From positions 1-6,347 of the forward strand of contig WTCH01000206.1 of the NCBI GenBank assembly GCA_013138675.1: a stretch of 6,347 nucleotides of DNA, read 5' to 3'. This document shows positions 1 through 6,074 of the stretch, piece by piece (positions within the stretch are counted from its first letter, which is position 1; every line of letters begins with the position of its first letter). A program made the position numbers and the translations under genes. The stretch comes from Woeseiaceae bacterium. GTDB taxonomy: Bacteria; Pseudomonadota; Gammaproteobacteria; Steroidobacterales; Woeseiaceae. The notes beneath the pieces are model-generated. The model was not told the origin of the DNA, did not search any database, and saw only the letters and a program-made list of their open reading frames with translations.

Positions 1-182
1 TGCAAGCGCTTGGCGACTTGCTTGTAGTTGAGTGTGTCGTCGACGCTGTCCGTCTTGGCGGCCTTGCGAATATCGGCCGACATCTCAAGATCGATAGCAA
101 CGATCTGGCGAATCTTGCGCTCCCATTCCCAGATCCCGATGACCGTCTCAACCCGGAGGTCGTGCAGAAAAATTTTGTCCAT
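1..182 (-). CDS. folB: Dihydroneopterin aldolase FolB, N-terminal part (truncated by window edge)
   Basis: FolB converts 7,8-dihydroneopterin to 6-hydroxymethyl-7,8-dihydropterin plus glycolaldehyde in cytosolic folate synthesis. Translating the - strand from an ATG at 182-180 gives 60 codons starting MDKIFLHDLRVETVIGIW, followed by a WERKIRQ segment and ending ...DDTLNYKQVAKRL. This matches the start of FolB proteins, including the conserved Glu of the WER motif (about residue 21) and the Tyr of LNY (about residue 53). The catalytic Lys and the C-terminal half lie beyond the window. The start is supported by a GAGGG purine run a few bases upstream and by its position 10 nt after the tsaD stop, which suggests co-transcription and perhaps coupled translation with tsaD. 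No frameshift is visible in the part present. Confidence 0.93.
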   Translation of the reverse strand, partial: MDKIFLHDLRVETVIGIWEWERKIRQIVAIDLEMSADIRKAAKTDSVDDTLNYKQVAKRL

Positions 183-192
183 GTGCCCTCGT

Positions 193-1218
193 TCAGTCCC
201 CGGCAATCTTGCTTTTCGGTGGTCCCAGGGTATTCAGCGACCAGCGCGCCTGTGCCCGGATTTCTGCGGCGGACTGCGCATCAGCAAGGCGCAGCGCCCC
301 GGCGACGGCAATCATCGCGCCATTGTCAGTGCAAAACGCCAAACGAGGATAATAAACCCGGCCATCGAATCGTGCCGCCATTTCGCTACGCAATAGCCGG
401 TTCGCGCCGACGCCTCCGGCTATCACCACCCGTTCAAGCTGCTCTTTCCTGGCCGCCTGCAGTGTGCGTCCGACAAGCGTATCGACCGCAGCGCGCTGGA
501 ACGACGCCGCAAGGTCCGCCCGACGACTATCGTAACTGTCGTCATCCTGGGTCTTGCGCACTTCGAGCATCACGGCAGTCTTGAGGCCACTGAAGCTGAA
601 ATCGTAGCCGGGACGATTGAGCATGGGTCGCGGCAGCGCAAACGCCTCGTCGTTACCCTCCTCGGCAAGCGCGGCGAGTGCCGGCCCGCCCGGATATCCG
701 AGGCCGAGCAACTTGGCGGTCTTGTCGAAAGCCTCCCCGACGGCATCATCGAGCGTTGTCCCGAGCACGCTGTATTCACCGAGGCCCGATACCGATATCA
801 GCATCGAGTGGCCTCCGGACACAAGAAGCGCAAGAAATGGGTATTCCGGCGCTTCGTCCTCGAGCATGGGCGCCAGCAGATGGCCTTCCATATGGTGCAC
901 GGGAATGACCGGGCAGCCCCACGACAGCCCCAGGCCATTCGCCATGCCGCTGCCGACCATCAGCGCACCAACCAGCCCCGGACCGGCCGTATAGGCGACA
1001 GCATCAGGTTTTTCGATGCCGGCATCCCCCAGAACCTGCTCTACAAGCGGCAGCAGGCAACGAATGTGGTCACGTGACGCTATTTCGGGCACAACCCCAC
1101 CGTAGACGGCATGCAGGTCAACCTGGCTGTGCAATGCGTCCGCAATCAGCCCTTTTTCGGTGCTGTAGACGGCCACACCCGTCTCGTCGCAGCTCGTTTC
1201 GATGCCCAGAACGTTCAT
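193..1218 (-). CDS. tsaD: tRNA N6-threonylcarbamoyladenosine (t6A37) transferase subunit TsaD
   Basis: TsaD (older names Gcp, YgjD) is the Kae1-family catalytic subunit that, with TsaB and TsaE, moves the threonylcarbamoyl group from threonylcarbamoyl-AMP to A37 of tRNAs decoding ANN codons. The 341-residue product has the usual bacterial length. It opens with MNVLGIETSCDETGVA, typical of the ASKHA fold. Metal-ligand motif HMEGH lies at 109-113, SGGHS at 134-138, a DDAVGEAFDKTAKLLGLGYPGG block at about 157-178 (written here as family signature), GGVGANRLL at 268-276 and the ligand Asp in TDNG at 297-300. All expected ligand residues are present. It is divergent from rpsU and followed by folB after 10 nt. 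There is no strong Shine-Dalgarno before the ATG; a TATTAT hexamer at 1233-1228 lies very close to the start, so the mRNA may have a very short leader. TsaD would modify the split tRNA-Ile2 at the other end of this window. Confidence 0.97.
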   Translation of the reverse strand: MNVLGIETSCDETGVAVYSTEKGLIADALHSQVDLHAVYGGVVPEIASRDHIRCLLPLVEQVLGDAGIEKPDAVAYTAGPGLVGALMVGSGMANGLGLSWGCPVIPVHHMEGHLLAPMLEDEAPEYPFLALLVSGGHSMLISVSGLGEYSVLGTTLDDAVGEAFDKTAKLLGLGYPGGPALAALAEEGNDEAFALPRPMLNRPGYDFSFSGLKTAVMLEVRKTQDDDSYDSRRADLAASFQRAAVDTLVGRTLQAARKEQLERVVIAGGVGANRLLRSEMAARFDGRVYYPRLAFCTDNGAMIAVAGALRLADAQSAAEIRAQARWSLNTLGPPKSKIAGD

Positions 1219-1241
1219 AGGCGGCGGATAATACCTGATCC

Positions 1242-1255
1242 CCCGCCAAGGCGGG
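1242..1255. repeat. GC-rich perfect palindrome between tsaD and rpsU
   Basis: CCCGCC (1242-1247) and GGCGGG (1250-1255) are inverted around AA; as RNA this would be a 5-bp stem with a four-base loop. It lies in the tsaD leader or promoter region and upstream of the rpsU -35. There is no U-tract on either side, so it is not a terminator. It may be an operator-like palindrome or part of a dispersed intergenic repeat; the window shows only one copy. Confidence 0.4.
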
Positions 1256-1268
1256 CGCCAACAGGGGG

Positions 1269-1298
1269 TTGGATTTGGTCAAACGGTGCAGTTATAAT
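1269..1298 (+). promoter_or_regulatory. Putative sigma-70 promoter for rpsU (and the operon behind it)
   Basis: A perfect TATAAT lies at 1293-1298, with a weak -35 candidate TTGGAT at 1269-1274 and an 18-nt spacer. The predicted transcript start is near 1305, about 50 nt before the rpsU ATG. The -10 hexamer is followed by A, so TATAATA also reads TATTAT on the - strand (1299-1294), which could support opposite-direction initiation. The -10 is convincing by sequence; the -35 is not. Confidence 0.6.
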
Positions 1299-1310
1299 AG
1301 GCGGCTGAGT

Positions 1311-1336
1311 CCCGGCCATGTGCCGGGTTTATTTAT
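1311..1336 (+). promoter_or_regulatory. Hairpin in the rpsU 5' leader, attenuator-like
   Basis: CCCGGC (1311-1316) pairs with GCCGGG (1322-1327) around the loop CATGT, followed by the U-rich run TTTATTTAT. It lies just downstream of the predicted transcript start and ends 27 nt before the rpsU ATG. The shape is that of a weak intrinsic terminator, so attenuation of the operon is possible; it may equally be a 5'-stabilising stem or autoregulatory site. Inference from sequence only. Confidence 0.4.
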
Positions 1337-1354
1337 GTTTGGAAACAAGATCGT

Positions 1355-1570
1355 ATGCCCAGTGTTCGCGTAAAAGAAAATGAGTACTTCGACGCCGCCT
1401 TGCGTCGCTTCAAGCGTGCCTGTGAAAAGGCCGGCATCCTGACGGAATTGCGCCGTCGGGAGTATTACGAAAAGCCCACGCAGGAGCGTAAGCGTAAGAA
1501 AGCGGCTGCCGTCAAACGGCACCTGAAGCGCCTTTCCCGCGAAGATGCGAAGCGTAAGCGCCTGTACTGA
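1355..1570 (+). CDS. rpsU: 30S ribosomal protein S21 (bS21)
   Basis: bS21 is a small basic protein of the 30S subunit platform near the 3' end of 16S rRNA, important for translation initiation in Gammaproteobacteria. The 71-residue product is the standard length. It starts MPSVRVKENEYFDAALRRF, continues with FKRACEKAGILTELRRREYYEKP and ends in a Lys/Arg-rich helix finishing KRKRLY, all characteristic of the family. The start ATG is preceded by only a modest purine-rich stretch (GGAAACAAGA, 1341-1350). This is the first gene of the macromolecular-synthesis cluster, with its own promoter about 50 nt upstream; the next gene begins 33 nt after the stop. Confidence 0.98.
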   Translation: MPSVRVKENEYFDAALRRFKRACEKAGILTELRRREYYEKPTQERKRKKAAAVKRHLKRLSREDAKRKRLY

Positions 1571-1581
1571 TAAACGCCCTG

Positions 1582-1597
1582 CTCCGTATTCGCGGAG
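1582..1597 (+). promoter_or_regulatory. Hairpin enclosing the Shine-Dalgarno of the YqeY-family gene
   Basis: CTCCG (1582-1586) pairs perfectly with CGGAG (1593-1597) around TATTCG. The 3' arm contains GGAG, which sits 6 nt before the ATG at 1604 and is therefore the likely ribosome binding site. Folded, the stem would sequester it, so translation might depend on ribosomes leaving rpsU, whose stop is 12 nt upstream of the stem. Stem and spacing are seen; the regulatory role is inferred. Confidence 0.4.
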
Positions 1598-1603
1598 TTT
1601 GCT

Positions 1604-2047
1604 ATGTCCCTGAAAGATCAAATAACCGAAGACATGAAGTCCGCCATGAAGGCCGGTGACAAGGACCGGCTCAAAGTGGTGCGACTCATTCGTGCTGCCA
1701 TCAAGCAGATCGAGATCGACAAACGCATCGAACTTGACGATGCGGCGGTACTGACTGTGCTCGACAAGATGGTCAAGCAACGTCGAGATTCCATTGAGCA
1801 GTTCCAAAAAGGCAACCGCAACGACCTGGCGGATATTGAACTCGCCGAGATTGTTGTTCTCGAAGATTACCTGCCCGAACAACTCAGCGACGAAGAACTC
1901 GACGCCATAATCGATGAAGCCATCAGTGCCACGGGCGCAGAGACTATCCGCGACATGGGCAAGGTCATGGGCCAGATCAAAGCCAAGGCAGCTGGCGCAG
2001 CCGATATGGGTGCTGTGGGCGCCAAGGTGAAAGCTCGCCTCGGCTAA
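1604..2047 (+). CDS. yqeY: GatB/YqeY domain-containing protein
   Basis: The 147-residue product matches the stand-alone YqeY family, which is related to the C-terminal tRNA-contacting domain of the GatB amidotransferase subunit; the physiological role of the free protein is not established. It is predicted to be soluble and largely helical, with no signal peptide or membrane segment. Visible family landmarks are the N-terminal LKDQITEDMKSAMKAGDK, the LEDYLPEQLSDEEL segment at 86-99, the DMGKVMG motif at 117-123 and ADMGAV near 133-138, ending in KVKARLG. Length is typical. The start has a good GGAG Shine-Dalgarno 6 nt upstream. A gene of this family between rpsU and dnaG is common in Pseudomonas-type gammaproteobacteria, whereas E. 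coli has rpsU followed directly by dnaG. Confidence 0.93.
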   Translation: MSLKDQITEDMKSAMKAGDKDRLKVVRLIRAAIKQIEIDKRIELDDAAVLTVLDKMVKQRRDSIEQFQKGNRNDLADIELAEIVVLEDYLPEQLSDEELDAIIDEAISATGAETIRDMGKVMGQIKAKAAGAADMGAVGAKVKARLG

Positions 2048-2071
2048 GAGTGGCCGTTTTGGCTGCTAACT

Positions 2072-2103
2072 GGCGCATCGCGCCGAAACGACTATGCTAG
2101 TCG
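2072..2103 (+). repeat. Two tandem small inverted repeats in the yqeY-dnaG gap
   Basis: GGCGC (2072-2076) and GCGCC (2080-2084) are inverted around ATC. Five nucleotides further on, CGACTA (2089-2094) and TAGTCG (2098-2103) are inverted around TGC. Neither is followed by a U-tract, so neither looks like an intrinsic terminator. Tandem stem-loops between cistrons may act in RNA processing or stability; that role is inferred. Confidence 0.4.
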
Positions 2104-2157
2104 GAAGAATAAGATTTAGATGAACCCGGACCCACCGGAGTCGCCGCTTAATTCACT

Positions 2158-3900
2158 ATGGCCGGACTAATACCTCAGGATTTTATTGACGATCTGATCG
2201 CTCGTGCAGACGTTGTGGAGGTCATTGGTAAGCGCATCCAACTAAAGAAAGCGGGCCGTGAGTTCAAGGCCTGCTGCCCGTTTCATGACGAAAAAACACC
2301 GTCCTTTACGGTGAGCCCTGGCAAGGGTTTCTACCACTGCTTCGGCTGCGGGGCGCACGGCACAGCGATCGGCTTCCTGATGGAATACGAGCACATGAGT
2401 TTCGTTGAGGCTATCGAGGGCCTCGCCAGCATAATGGGCGTCGAGGTACCACGCAGCGAAAGCGACCGACCTGCACGCCGCTACGACGAACTATTCTCTC
2501 TTATGGCCAACATCGAGCAACACTGGCAAGGGCGCCTGCGTGACCACCCGGTCGCGGTGGACTATCTCAAGCAGCGCGGCATTGACGGCGCAACGGCCAA
2601 ACGATTCGGAATCGGCTACGCCCCTGATGGCTGGAGCAATGTGCTCGATAAATTTGGCAAGTCGCCGGAGGCCACGGAGCGTTTACTGGCTACAGGTCTG
2701 ATCATCCGCAAGGACAACGGCAAGCATTACGACCGTTTTCGCGAGCGCATCATGTTTCCGATCCGCGACCCACGCGGCCGCACAATCGGCTTCGGCGGGC
2801 GAGCCCTGGGCGATGGTGAACCAAAGTACCTGAACTCACCGGAAACCGTACTGTTTCACAAAGGCCGCGAACTCTATGGTCTGTACGAGGCCCGCCAGGC
2901 TCTTCGGCACATCGAAAAACTGGTTGTCGTCGAGGGTTACATGGACGTGGTCGCGCTTGCGCGTCACGGGATCGATTTCTCGGTCGCCACACTCGGAACA
3001 GCAACCACCACTGACCACCTGAATGTCCTGTTTCGACTTACCGAAAATGTCTATTTCTGTTTCGACGGCGACCGTGCGGGCAAAGCAGCCGCCTGGCGCG
3101 CCCTCGAAAATGCACTGCCGCAGGTCAGGGAAGGACGGCAGATTCGCTTTGTCTTCCTGCCCGAAGGTCACGACCCGGACTCGTACGTCAACGAATTCGG
3201 CTCCGACGCGTTCGTTAAGGCACTCGACAACGGTGTAGCACTGTCCGATTTCCTGATCGGCGGACTCGCGAGCCAGGTGGATATGACAACAATCGATGGC
3301 AAAGCGCGGCTCGCCGAACTCGCGAAACCGCTCGTTCACCGAATCCCGCAAGGCGTATACCGGGAATTGCTGATCGATAGCCTTGCTGAATCCGTAGGGC
3401 TGCCACCCGGCAAGCTCGAGAAAATGCTGGGCAAGGCTGAGGATCGGGCGGGCCATTCCGCCCAGCCTCACATTTCGACACGTCGGCGGCAGGCAGTGAC
3501 AGGCGGTGGACGTCCGTCGGTCGTACGCCGCGCTATTACGCTGCTGCTCAATCACCCGGGGGCCGTTGACAAACTCGACATCGAGAAGCTGGCTGGCGTT
3601 AACCGCCGAGGTGTGGAATTACTGCACGACCTGATTGAAACCGTGCAGGAAGAACCCCATATAACGACAGCCGGTCTGCTCGAGCGTTGGCGGCATGATG
3701 AGGAAGGCCGTCACCTGGGCAAATTGGCCGCGATCGAGGTTCCCGAGGAAGAGGATTTCGACGCCGCCGCCGAGCTTGAGGCCTGTCTGGATCAGCTGGC
3801 GCTCGCGGGTCGCCGGGAGCGAATTGATTTTTTAATTGAAAAACAGAAACTTAGCTCGTTATCCGATGACGAAAAAGGCGAACTCAGGGCTTTACATTAA
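2158..3900 (+). CDS. dnaG: DNA primase DnaG
   Basis: DnaG synthesises the RNA primers for Okazaki fragments and leading-strand start, acting with the DnaB helicase at the replication fork. The 580-residue product is full length. The N-terminal zinc-binding domain shows CCPFH and CFGC, giving ligands Cys40, His43, Cys61 and Cys64. The TOPRIM catalytic core has VVVEGYMDVV with Glu259 and Asp263, LGTATTTDH near 279-287, the DGDRAGKAA motif with Asp303 and Asp305, and a DPD at 339-341. Residues from about 430 onward form the less conserved helicase-binding domain. No key residue is missing. The ATG at 2158 gives the family-typical start MAGLIPQDFIDDL; the nearest GGAG (2137-2140) is 17 nt away, too far for an ideal ribosome site, so translation is probably weak, in keeping with the low primase copy number known in E. 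coli. Middle gene of the cluster; 110 nt after yqeY. Confidence 0.98.
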   Translation: MAGLIPQDFIDDLIARADVVEVIGKRIQLKKAGREFKACCPFHDEKTPSFTVSPGKGFYHCFGCGAHGTAIGFLMEYEHMSFVEAIEGLASIMGVEVPRSESDRPARRYDELFSLMANIEQHWQGRLRDHPVAVDYLKQRGIDGATAKRFGIGYAPDGWSNVLDKFGKSPEATERLLATGLIIRKDNGKHYDRFRERIMFPIRDPRGRTIGFGGRALGDGEPKYLNSPETVLFHKGRELYGLYEARQALRHIEKLVVVEGYMDVVALARHGIDFSVATLGTATTTDHLNVLFRLTENVYFCFDGDRAGKAAAWRALENALPQVREGRQIRFVFLPEGHDPDSYVNEFGSDAFVKALDNGVALSDFLIGGLASQVDMTTIDGKARLAELAKPLVHRIPQGVYRELLIDSLAESVGLPPGKLEKMLGKAEDRAGHSAQPHISTRRRQAVTGGGRPSVVRRAITLLLNHPGAVDKLDIEKLAGVNRRGVELLHDLIETVQEEPHITTAGLLERWRHDEEGRHLGKLAAIEVPEEEDFDAAAELEACLDQLALAGRRERIDFLIEKQKLSSLSDDEKGELRALH

Positions 3901-3902
3901 CC

Positions 3903-3952
3903 TGTCAAAACTTCGGGAATTTCTAGCTAGGACTTTGTCAAAATAGTATACT
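3903..3952 (+). promoter_or_regulatory. Possible internal promoter and direct repeat upstream of rpoD
   Basis: TATACT at 3947-3952 is a good -10 candidate; the position 17 nt upstream holds TAGCTA (3924-3929), a poor -35, within the palindrome CTAGCTAG. The octamer TGTCAAAA occurs twice, at 3903-3910 and 3936-3943, 33 nt apart, about three helical turns. The repeat could bind a regulator, or be chance. No intrinsic terminator separates dnaG from rpoD. E. coli rpoD is also served by promoters within the operon, but those lie elsewhere. Confidence 0.3.
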
Positions 3953-3989
3953 TACTCGTTTGTACCGATCACATGGAGGTCCCCTGGCC

Positions 3990-5804
3990 TTGAGCGAAAA
4001 ACGTGCAGCAGTTGGCGGCAGCAAGCAGGCGCAACAGCTTAAAGATTTGATTGCCCGCGGCAAGGAACAGGGTTTCTTGACCTATGCAGAGGTCAACGAC
4101 CACCTGCCAAACGATATCGTCGATCCGGAGCAGATCGAAGACATTGTCAACATGATTAATGACATGGGCATCACGGTGTATGAAAAAGCACCGGAGGCTG
4201 AGGAAATCCTGTTGTCGGACGCAGCCGTATCCAATGACGACGATGCCGCAGAAGAAGCCGAGGCGGCTCTTGCCAGTGTCGATGCCGAGTTTGGTCGTAC
4301 AACTGATCCGGTGCGCATGTACATGCGTGAGATGGGCACCGTCGAGTTGTTGACGCGCCAGGGTGAGATCGAAATCGCCAAGCGCATCGAAGATGGCCTC
4401 AACCAGGTCAAATACCACATGGCGCATTTCCCGCCGACGATCGAAAAGCTGCTGTCCGTGGCCGCTGCGGTTGCGGCCGAAGAAACGCGCATGCAGGACT
4501 TCGTTGTTGGCTTCATCGACCCCAACGAACCGGACGAGATCAAGCCGCCAGCGCCCAAGTCGGACGATGACGACGAAGTCATCGATACCGGGCCGGATCC
4601 TCTTGAGGTAAAAGCTCGCGTCAAGGTTATCAAGCGACTTCACAATCGGGTGCTGACACACATCGAAAAGCATGGCCTCAAGGACAAGAGGACCGTCAAG
4701 ATTCAAGCGCAACTGGCCGATCAGTTGATGGAAATCAAGCTGGCACCCAAGCTTTTCGACCTGCTGGTTCGCAATCTGCGCGGCATTGTTTCGATCATTC
4801 GCAGCCAGGAACGCCTGATCATGCAGCTCTGCGTTCGTGACGCCGGCATGCCGCGAAAAGACTTCCTGTCGAGCTTTCCAAAAAGCGAGACGGATTTTAC
4901 GTGGATCGACAAGCACATCCGCGCCAAGCGCAAGCACTCATCGACTCTGGCCAAGCTCAAAGACGACGTGTTGCGCGCCCAGCGCAAGCTGATCGGCGTT
5001 GAAGAAGCGACCCGTCTCAAGATTGCCGAGATCAAGGAAATCAATCGCCAGATGTCGATTGGCGAGGCCAAAGCACGCCGTGCGAAGAAGGAAATGGTCG
5101 AGGCAAACCTGCGACTCGTTATATCGATTGCGAAAAAGTACACGAATCGCGGGCTGCAATTCCTGGACCTTATCCAGGAAGGCAACATCGGCCTGATGAA
5201 GGCTGTCGACAAATTCGAATATCGCCGTGGCTACAAGTTCTCGACGTATGCGACTTGGTGGATTCGCCAGGCCATCACACGTTCGATCGCTGACCAGGCA
5301 CGCACGATTCGAATTCCGGTGCATATGATCGAGACGATCAACAAGCTCAACCGTATCTCGCGGCAAATGCTGCAGGAGATGGGCCGTGAGCCATTGCCGG
5401 ACGAACTCGCCGAACGCATGGAGATGCCTGAGGACAAAGTTCGTAAGGTTCTGAAGATAGCTAAAGAGCCAATCTCGATGGAAACGCCGATCGGTGATGA
5501 CGAAGATTCACACCTTGGTGACTTCATCGAAGATCAGACCGTACATTCCCCGGTCGACTCAGCCACATCGTCGGGTCTCCGTGAAACGACGCACAACGTT
5601 TTGGCCGGCCTGACGCCGCGCGAAGCGAAAGTGCTGCGTATGCGGTTTGGCATCGACATGAATACCGACCACACGCTCGAAGAGGTCGGCAAGCAGTTTG
5701 ATGTCACACGTGAGCGCATTCGCCAGATTGAGGCAAAAGCACTGCGAAAACTGCGCCATCCGACACGCTCGGATCAGCTGCGTAGCTTTCTGCTCGAAGA
5801 CTGA
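3990..5804 (+). CDS. rpoD: RNA polymerase primary sigma factor RpoD (sigma-70)
   Basis: RpoD directs RNA polymerase to housekeeping promoters. I place the start at TTG 3990 (604 residues): a strong GGAGGT (3975-3980) lies 9 nt upstream. The same frame is open from a TTG at 3960, but that longer start adds ten residues and would put GGAGGT inside the coding region. Region 1.1 spans about 10-60 (GKEQGFLTYAEVNDHLPNDI), region 1.2 about 106-136 (RMYMREMGTVELLTRQGEI). A long acidic non-conserved region, to about 350, is typical of proteobacterial primary sigma factors. Region 2 is at about 370-440, with FSTYATWWIRQAI for promoter melting and -10 recognition. Region 3 is at 445-515, with the DDEDSHLGDFIED finger. 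Region 4 ends with the -35-binding helix-turn-helix VTRERIRQIEAKALRKL (572-588) and the C-terminus RSFLLED. All core regions are intact. Last protein gene of the cluster. Confidence 0.96.
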   Translation: MSEKRAAVGGSKQAQQLKDLIARGKEQGFLTYAEVNDHLPNDIVDPEQIEDIVNMINDMGITVYEKAPEAEEILLSDAAVSNDDDAAEEAEAALASVDAEFGRTTDPVRMYMREMGTVELLTRQGEIEIAKRIEDGLNQVKYHMAHFPPTIEKLLSVAAAVAAEETRMQDFVVGFIDPNEPDEIKPPAPKSDDDDEVIDTGPDPLEVKARVKVIKRLHNRVLTHIEKHGLKDKRTVKIQAQLADQLMEIKLAPKLFDLLVRNLRGIVSIIRSQERLIMQLCVRDAGMPRKDFLSSFPKSETDFTWIDKHIRAKRKHSSTLAKLKDDVLRAQRKLIGVEEATRLKIAEIKEINRQMSIGEAKARRAKKEMVEANLRLVISIAKKYTNRGLQFLDLIQEGNIGLMKAVDKFEYRRGYKFSTYATWWIRQAITRSIADQARTIRIPVHMIETINKLNRISRQMLQEMGREPLPDELAERMEMPEDKVRKVLKIAKEPISMETPIGDDEDSHLGDFIEDQTVHSPVDSATSSGLRETTHNVLAGLTPREAKVLRMRFGIDMNTDHTLEEVGKQFDVTRERIRQIEAKALRKLRHPTRSDQLRSFLLED

Positions 5805-5922
5805 GTGTAGGAGCCCGATAACATTGGAGCTTCTTGTTTCCCTGGGCATTCTTGCAGCACCTCGAACAGAACTTTCTTTGGCGCCCTGTCAGCGTCTCTG
5901 AGCAGCTTACGCATTTGGCCAT
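5704..5922 (-). pseudogene. Relic of a small zinc-finger (HNH-nuclease-like) gene, N-terminal fragment
   Basis: From an ATG at 5922-5920 the - strand encodes MAKCVSCSETLTGRQRKFCS, followed by RCCKNA. The cysteines fall at 4, 7, 19 and 23 (C-x2-C-x11-C-x3-C), with the LTGRQRKFCS core that I associate with the N-terminal zinc ribbon of small bacterial HNH-type nucleases. Resemblance is limited to about the first 36 codons (to about 5815). Beyond that the frame runs antisense through the 3' end of rpoD to a stop at 5704, and no HNH motif follows. The likeliest reading is a truncated remnant whose 3' part was lost at the rpoD junction. There is no good Shine-Dalgarno. It could instead be a live microprotein or a chance cysteine pattern. 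Family assignment is from memory of the motif. Confidence 0.45.
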
Positions 5923-5994
5923 CAAACCAGTGTGCCCGCTTATTGCGAGTCCGGCCTGATCTAAATATCTGTTTTGTTGGCAGTTTTCGGCATC

Positions 5995-6028
5995 GCTTAC
6001 AGGGCCGCGAATCTGCTAGAATGCGCAT
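5995..6028 (+). promoter_or_regulatory. Extended -10 promoter for the split tRNA-Ile2
   Basis: TGCTAGAAT at 6014-6022 contains an extended -10 (TG at 6014-6015, TAGAAT at 6017-6022). The -35 region around GCTTAC (5995-6000) is weak. The stretch after the -10, GCGCATCCC, is GC-rich, as at promoters of stable-RNA genes under stringent control. Predicted start near 6029, leaving about 9 nt of 5' leader for RNase P to remove. Confidence 0.55.
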
Positions 6029-6074
6029 CCCACGTGTGGGCCTGTAGCTCAGTTGGTTAGAGCAGGGGACTCAT

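Noticed and set aside
1292..1882. 196-codon open frame on the - strand covering rpsU and part of the YqeY gene
   Set aside because: It overlaps two genuine genes in full or part; the product shows no family features.
2836..3555. 239-codon open frame on the - strand opposite dnaG
   Set aside because: It is antisense to the TOPRIM core of an intact primase, with no domain or ribosome site of its own.
3969..4937. 322-codon open frame on the - strand opposite rpoD
   Set aside because: It lies wholly antisense to a clearly functional sigma factor; no recognisable motif, and long antisense frames are expected in GC-rich coding DNA.
5805..5850. Intrinsic terminator after rpoD
   Set aside because: I looked for a GC stem followed by a T-run just after the stop and found none; rpoD transcription may end by another route or continue toward the tRNA.
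5774..6028. 84-codon frame on the - strand between the tRNA and rpoD
   Set aside because: Another frame in the same place carries the convincing cysteine motif; this one has no recognisable pattern and its start overlaps the tRNA promoter.
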